From Terrimonas sp964445775 (GTDB lineage: Bacteria > Bacteroidota > Bacteroidia > Chitinophagales > Chitinophagaceae): 64,000 nt of DNA. Position numbers and translations under genes: made by a program. The notes beneath the pieces were generated by a model that was not told where the DNA came from, did not search any database, and saw nothing but the letters and a program-made list of their open reading frames with translations. The stretch is from contig CAYUMH010000005.1 in the NCBI GenBank assembly GCA_964445775.1, forward strand, positions 43,485 through 107,484, written 5' to 3'. Of the stretch, positions 62,274-64,000 are shown in pieces (positions within the stretch are counted from its first letter, which is position 1; the number at the start of each line of letters is the position of its first letter).

Positions 62274-63356
62274 ATGAAAACAACCCCATTTACAAACAAA
62301 CACATTGCCCTGGGTGCTAAAATGGCCGAGTTTGCCGGCTACAACATGCCTATATCTTATACCGGTATTAACGATGAACACCAGGCTGTGCGCAGCAATG
62401 CCGGCGTGTTTGATGTAAGCCATATGGGTGAGTTTATTTTAAAAGGCGAACATGCCCTGGACCTGATACAACGTGTAACCAGCAACGATGCTTCCAAATT
62501 AAAGAACGGGCAGGCACAGTATAGCTGTTTACCCAATAACGAAGGTGGTATTGTTGATGACCTGCTGGTGTATTGCATTGAGGAGAATAAAGTGTATATG
62601 CTGGTAGTAAATGCTTCTAATATTGAAAAGGACTGGAACTGGATCAGCAGCCATAATACCAATAATGCAGAGATGCATAATATTTCTGATAAAACGGCAT
62701 TATTAGCCATACAGGGACCAAAAGCTACCCAGATATTACAACCGCTGACCGATGTGGATATTCTTAACCTGAAGTATTACACTTTTGTAAAAGGAACATT
62801 TGCCGGCGTGGAAAACGTATTGATCAGTGCAACGGGGTATACCGGTGCCGGTGGTGTGGAAATATATTTCGAGGACAAAGACGGCGCAGGTGATAAGATC
62901 TGGGACAGCATTTTTGAAGCCGGTGCTGCTGCAGGTATCAAACCCATCGGCCTGGGTGCCAGGGATACCTTACGCCTGGAAATGGGCTTTTGTTTATACG
63001 GCAATGATATTGATGATACAACTTCTCCACTGGAAGCCGGCTTAGGCTGGATCACCAAATTCACCAAAGATTTTTCGTCCAAAGCTATTTTTGAGAAACA
63101 AAAAGCGGAAGGCCTTACCCGCAAACTGGTAGGCTTTGAGATGATTGACAAAGGTATTCCCCGTCATGGTTATGTTATAGCCGATGAAGCGGGCAATGAC
63201 ATTGGTGTAGTAACATCCGGTACACAATCGCCCAGCCTGAATAAGGCCATTGGCCTGGGTTATGTACAAAAAGATTTTGCCGGCTTTGATACGAATATTT
63301 TCATCAAAGTGCGTGACAAATTATTAAAAGCAAAAGTGGTAAAACTTCCCTTCTAA
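62274..63356 (+). CDS. gcvT: Aminomethyltransferase, glycine cleavage T protein
   Basis: The 360-residue protein has the GcvT opening KTTPFTNKHIALGAKMAEFA, GYNMPISYTGINDEHQAVRS and GVFDVSHMGEF. The folate-binding region YSCLPNNEGGIVDDLLVYCI and the substrate-contacting GLGARDTLRLEMG with the C-terminal SPSLNKAIGLGYVQKD are also present. It transfers the methylene group from the aminomethyl-lipoyl H protein to tetrahydrofolate in the glycine cleavage complex. gcvH and gcvP are not in the window. It is a single gene with its own promoter and terminator. Confidence 0.96.
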   Translation: MKTTPFTNKHIALGAKMAEFAGYNMPISYTGINDEHQAVRSNAGVFDVSHMGEFILKGEHALDLIQRVTSNDASKLKNGQAQYSCLPNNEGGIVDDLLVYCIEENKVYMLVVNASNIEKDWNWISSHNTNNAEMHNISDKTALLAIQGPKATQILQPLTDVDILNLKYYTFVKGTFAGVENVLISATGYTGAGGVEIYFEDKDGAGDKIWDSIFEAGAAAGIKPIGLGARDTLRLEMGFCLYGNDIDDTTSPLEAGLGWITKFTKDFSSKAIFEKQKAEGLTRKLVGFEMIDKGIPRHGYVIADEAGNDIGVVTSGTQSPSLNKAIGLGYVQKDFAGFDTNIFIKVRDKLLKAKVVKLPF

Positions 63357-63362
63357 CTTATT

Positions 63363-63390
63363 AAGCCCCTCTTCGGAGGGGCTTTCTTTT
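63363..63390 (+). terminator. Intrinsic terminator of gcvT
   Basis: AAGCCCCTC (63363-63371) pairs exactly with GAGGGGCTT (63376-63384) around a TTCG tetraloop, followed by TCTTTT. It lies 7 bases past the stop codon. Confidence 0.9.
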
Positions 63391-63405
63391 ATCAGCAATA
63401 TTTTT

Positions 63406-63789
63406 TTAGACGATCTTCACCGGCTTTTTATGTTCATCAATAGCCACAAAGGTGAAGCTGCCGGTAATGGCTTTCTCCCTGGTATCTGAGTACATCTCTT
63501 CCACGTATATTTCTACATGCACTTTCAGGCTGGTATTACCCACATGTATCACTTTACCAATAAGCTCTACCAATGTACCGGAGGGAATAGGCCTGTTAAA
63601 ATCAATACGGTCACTGCTTACCGTTACCACCCGCTGGCGGCTAAAACGGGTAGCTGTTATAAAAGCTACTTCATCCATCAGGTGCATGGCTGTACCGCCG
63701 AATAAAGTGTCATAATGATTAGTCGTATTAGGAAAAACGGCTTTAAAAATATGGGTTTCCGATGCTACGATACGTTCCGCTATCGTCAT
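63406..63789 (-). CDS. Hotdog-fold acyl-CoA thioesterase (YciA/BACH type)
   Basis: The 127-residue protein is a single hotdog domain: HYDTLFGGTAMHLMDEVAFI is the long helix with the catalytic Asp39 of HLMDE, and strand motifs RVVTVSSDRIDFNRPIPSGT and VELIGKVIHVGNTSLKVHVE follow. It hydrolyses acyl-CoA thioesters; the chain length is not known. It starts 4 bases after the stop codon of the CWC gene, so the two are probably co-transcribed on the minus strand. Length is normal for the family. Confidence 0.9.
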   Translation of the reverse strand: MTIAERIVASETHIFKAVFPNTTNHYDTLFGGTAMHLMDEVAFITATRFSRQRVVTVSSDRIDFNRPIPSGTLVELIGKVIHVGNTSLKVHVEIYVEEMYSDTREKAITGSFTFVAIDEHKKPVKIV

Positions 63790-63793
63790 GTTA

Positions 63794-64000
63794 TTATGTG
63801 TTTTTTGTAAACAGTGTTGAAATCTTTTGCATTCGTTCCTGTTGTTGTAATAAATGAAATTCGTTTTTCAGGTCACGCAGGCAATTGGCGCAGAGACAAT
63901 CGGTATATTTTGCTGCAATAAAACTTCTTTCTTCAACCGTCAGTGTAACGGTAGTGCATTGACACAAACTGATAGAGCCGGCCTTACATTCAAAGCCGCC
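63794..64000 (-). CDS. Cysteine-rich CWC-family protein, N-terminus outside window
   Basis: The minus-strand frame is open from the window edge to TAA at 63794, giving 69 codons (68 residues); the 5' end lies outside. The visible sequence, ECKAGSISLCQCTTVTLTVE and AAKYTDCLCANCLRDLKNEF, has the Cys pattern of CWC-type small proteins (FEC..., CQC, CLCANC), suggesting zinc binding. These proteins are found next to thioesterase or hydrolase genes in other Gram-negative species. The gene overlaps nothing and ends 4 bases before the thioesterase ATG. Its function is not known. Confidence 0.75.
   Translation of the reverse strand, partial: GGFECKAGSISLCQCTTVTLTVEERSFIAAKYTDCLCANCLRDLKNEFHLLQQQERMQKISTLFTKNT

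Noticed and set aside
1..64000. CRISPR array, phage or insertion sequence
   Set aside because: No regular repeat-spacer pattern, transposase or integrase was seen. The repeats found are short, degenerate and intergenic.

Overview
The window is a chromosomal segment from a Bacteroidota bacterium, most likely family Chitinophagaceae. Evidence seen: a FecI/FecR-controlled SusC/SusD locus, type IX secretion signatures (a PorP/SprF protein and a subtilase with a C-terminal sorting domain), Bacteroidota-type promoters (TTTG-N19-TAnnTTTG), DUF4843, DUF4288 and DUF4920 families, a TamB/TamL pair, and weak or absent Shine-Dalgarno sequences. No rRNA, tRNA, CRISPR array, phage or insertion sequence was recognised.

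Layout. 1-4.7 kb: the C-terminal part of an M1-type metallopeptidase, an ECF sigma factor with a four-helix membrane partner, and an AraC regulator. 4.7-17.2 kb: one minus-strand cell-surface signalling and import locus, read in the order Cys-less TlpA-like protein, ECF sigma, FecR anti-sigma, SusC with an STN domain, SusD, DUF4843 lipoprotein, PKD-like lipoprotein, TlpA thioredoxin, retropepsin-like protease. It holds no carbohydrate-active enzyme, so the substrate may be a peptide or another small molecule. 17.6-21.7 kb: a membrane-anchored XRE regulator, a second retropepsin-like protein, another TlpA protein behind two BlaI-like palindromes, and a frameshifted remnant. 21.8-25.4 kb: a large secreted subtilase. 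25.7-28.3 kb: mreBCD.

28.7-33.2 kb is metabolic and housekeeping: tryptophan 2,3-dioxygenase, ffh, rpsP and asd. asd is preceded by what looks like a complete ribosome-mediated attenuator: a promoter, a 15-codon leader peptide made mostly of Met, Ile, Thr and Lys (the end products of the pathway asd feeds), an antiterminator segment overlapping the leader stop codon, and an intrinsic terminator. 33.4-35.5 kb: a BlaR1/BlaI pair whose own promoter carries the same palindrome seen upstream of the TlpA gene at 19.4 kb. 35.5-42.2 kb: surface proteins (lamin-tail-domain protein, coiled-coil membrane protein, PorP/SprF, and an unusual modular 705-residue protein). 42.4-45.5 kb: a LiaF-like, DUF4288, LytS-type kinase and LytTR regulator operon. 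45.6-53.0 kb: adenine deaminase, a DinB-like protein, a small membrane protein, a DUF4920 protein, a long PurF-type protein and FabH. 53.4-61.9 kb: TamB and TamL with SemiSWEET and RDD membrane proteins. 62.3-64 kb: GcvT, a hotdog thioesterase, and a cysteine-rich CWC protein cut by the window edge.

Several intergenic regions carry dispersed, word-like or hairpin repeats. All identifications come from reading motifs and family resemblance; no database search was run.
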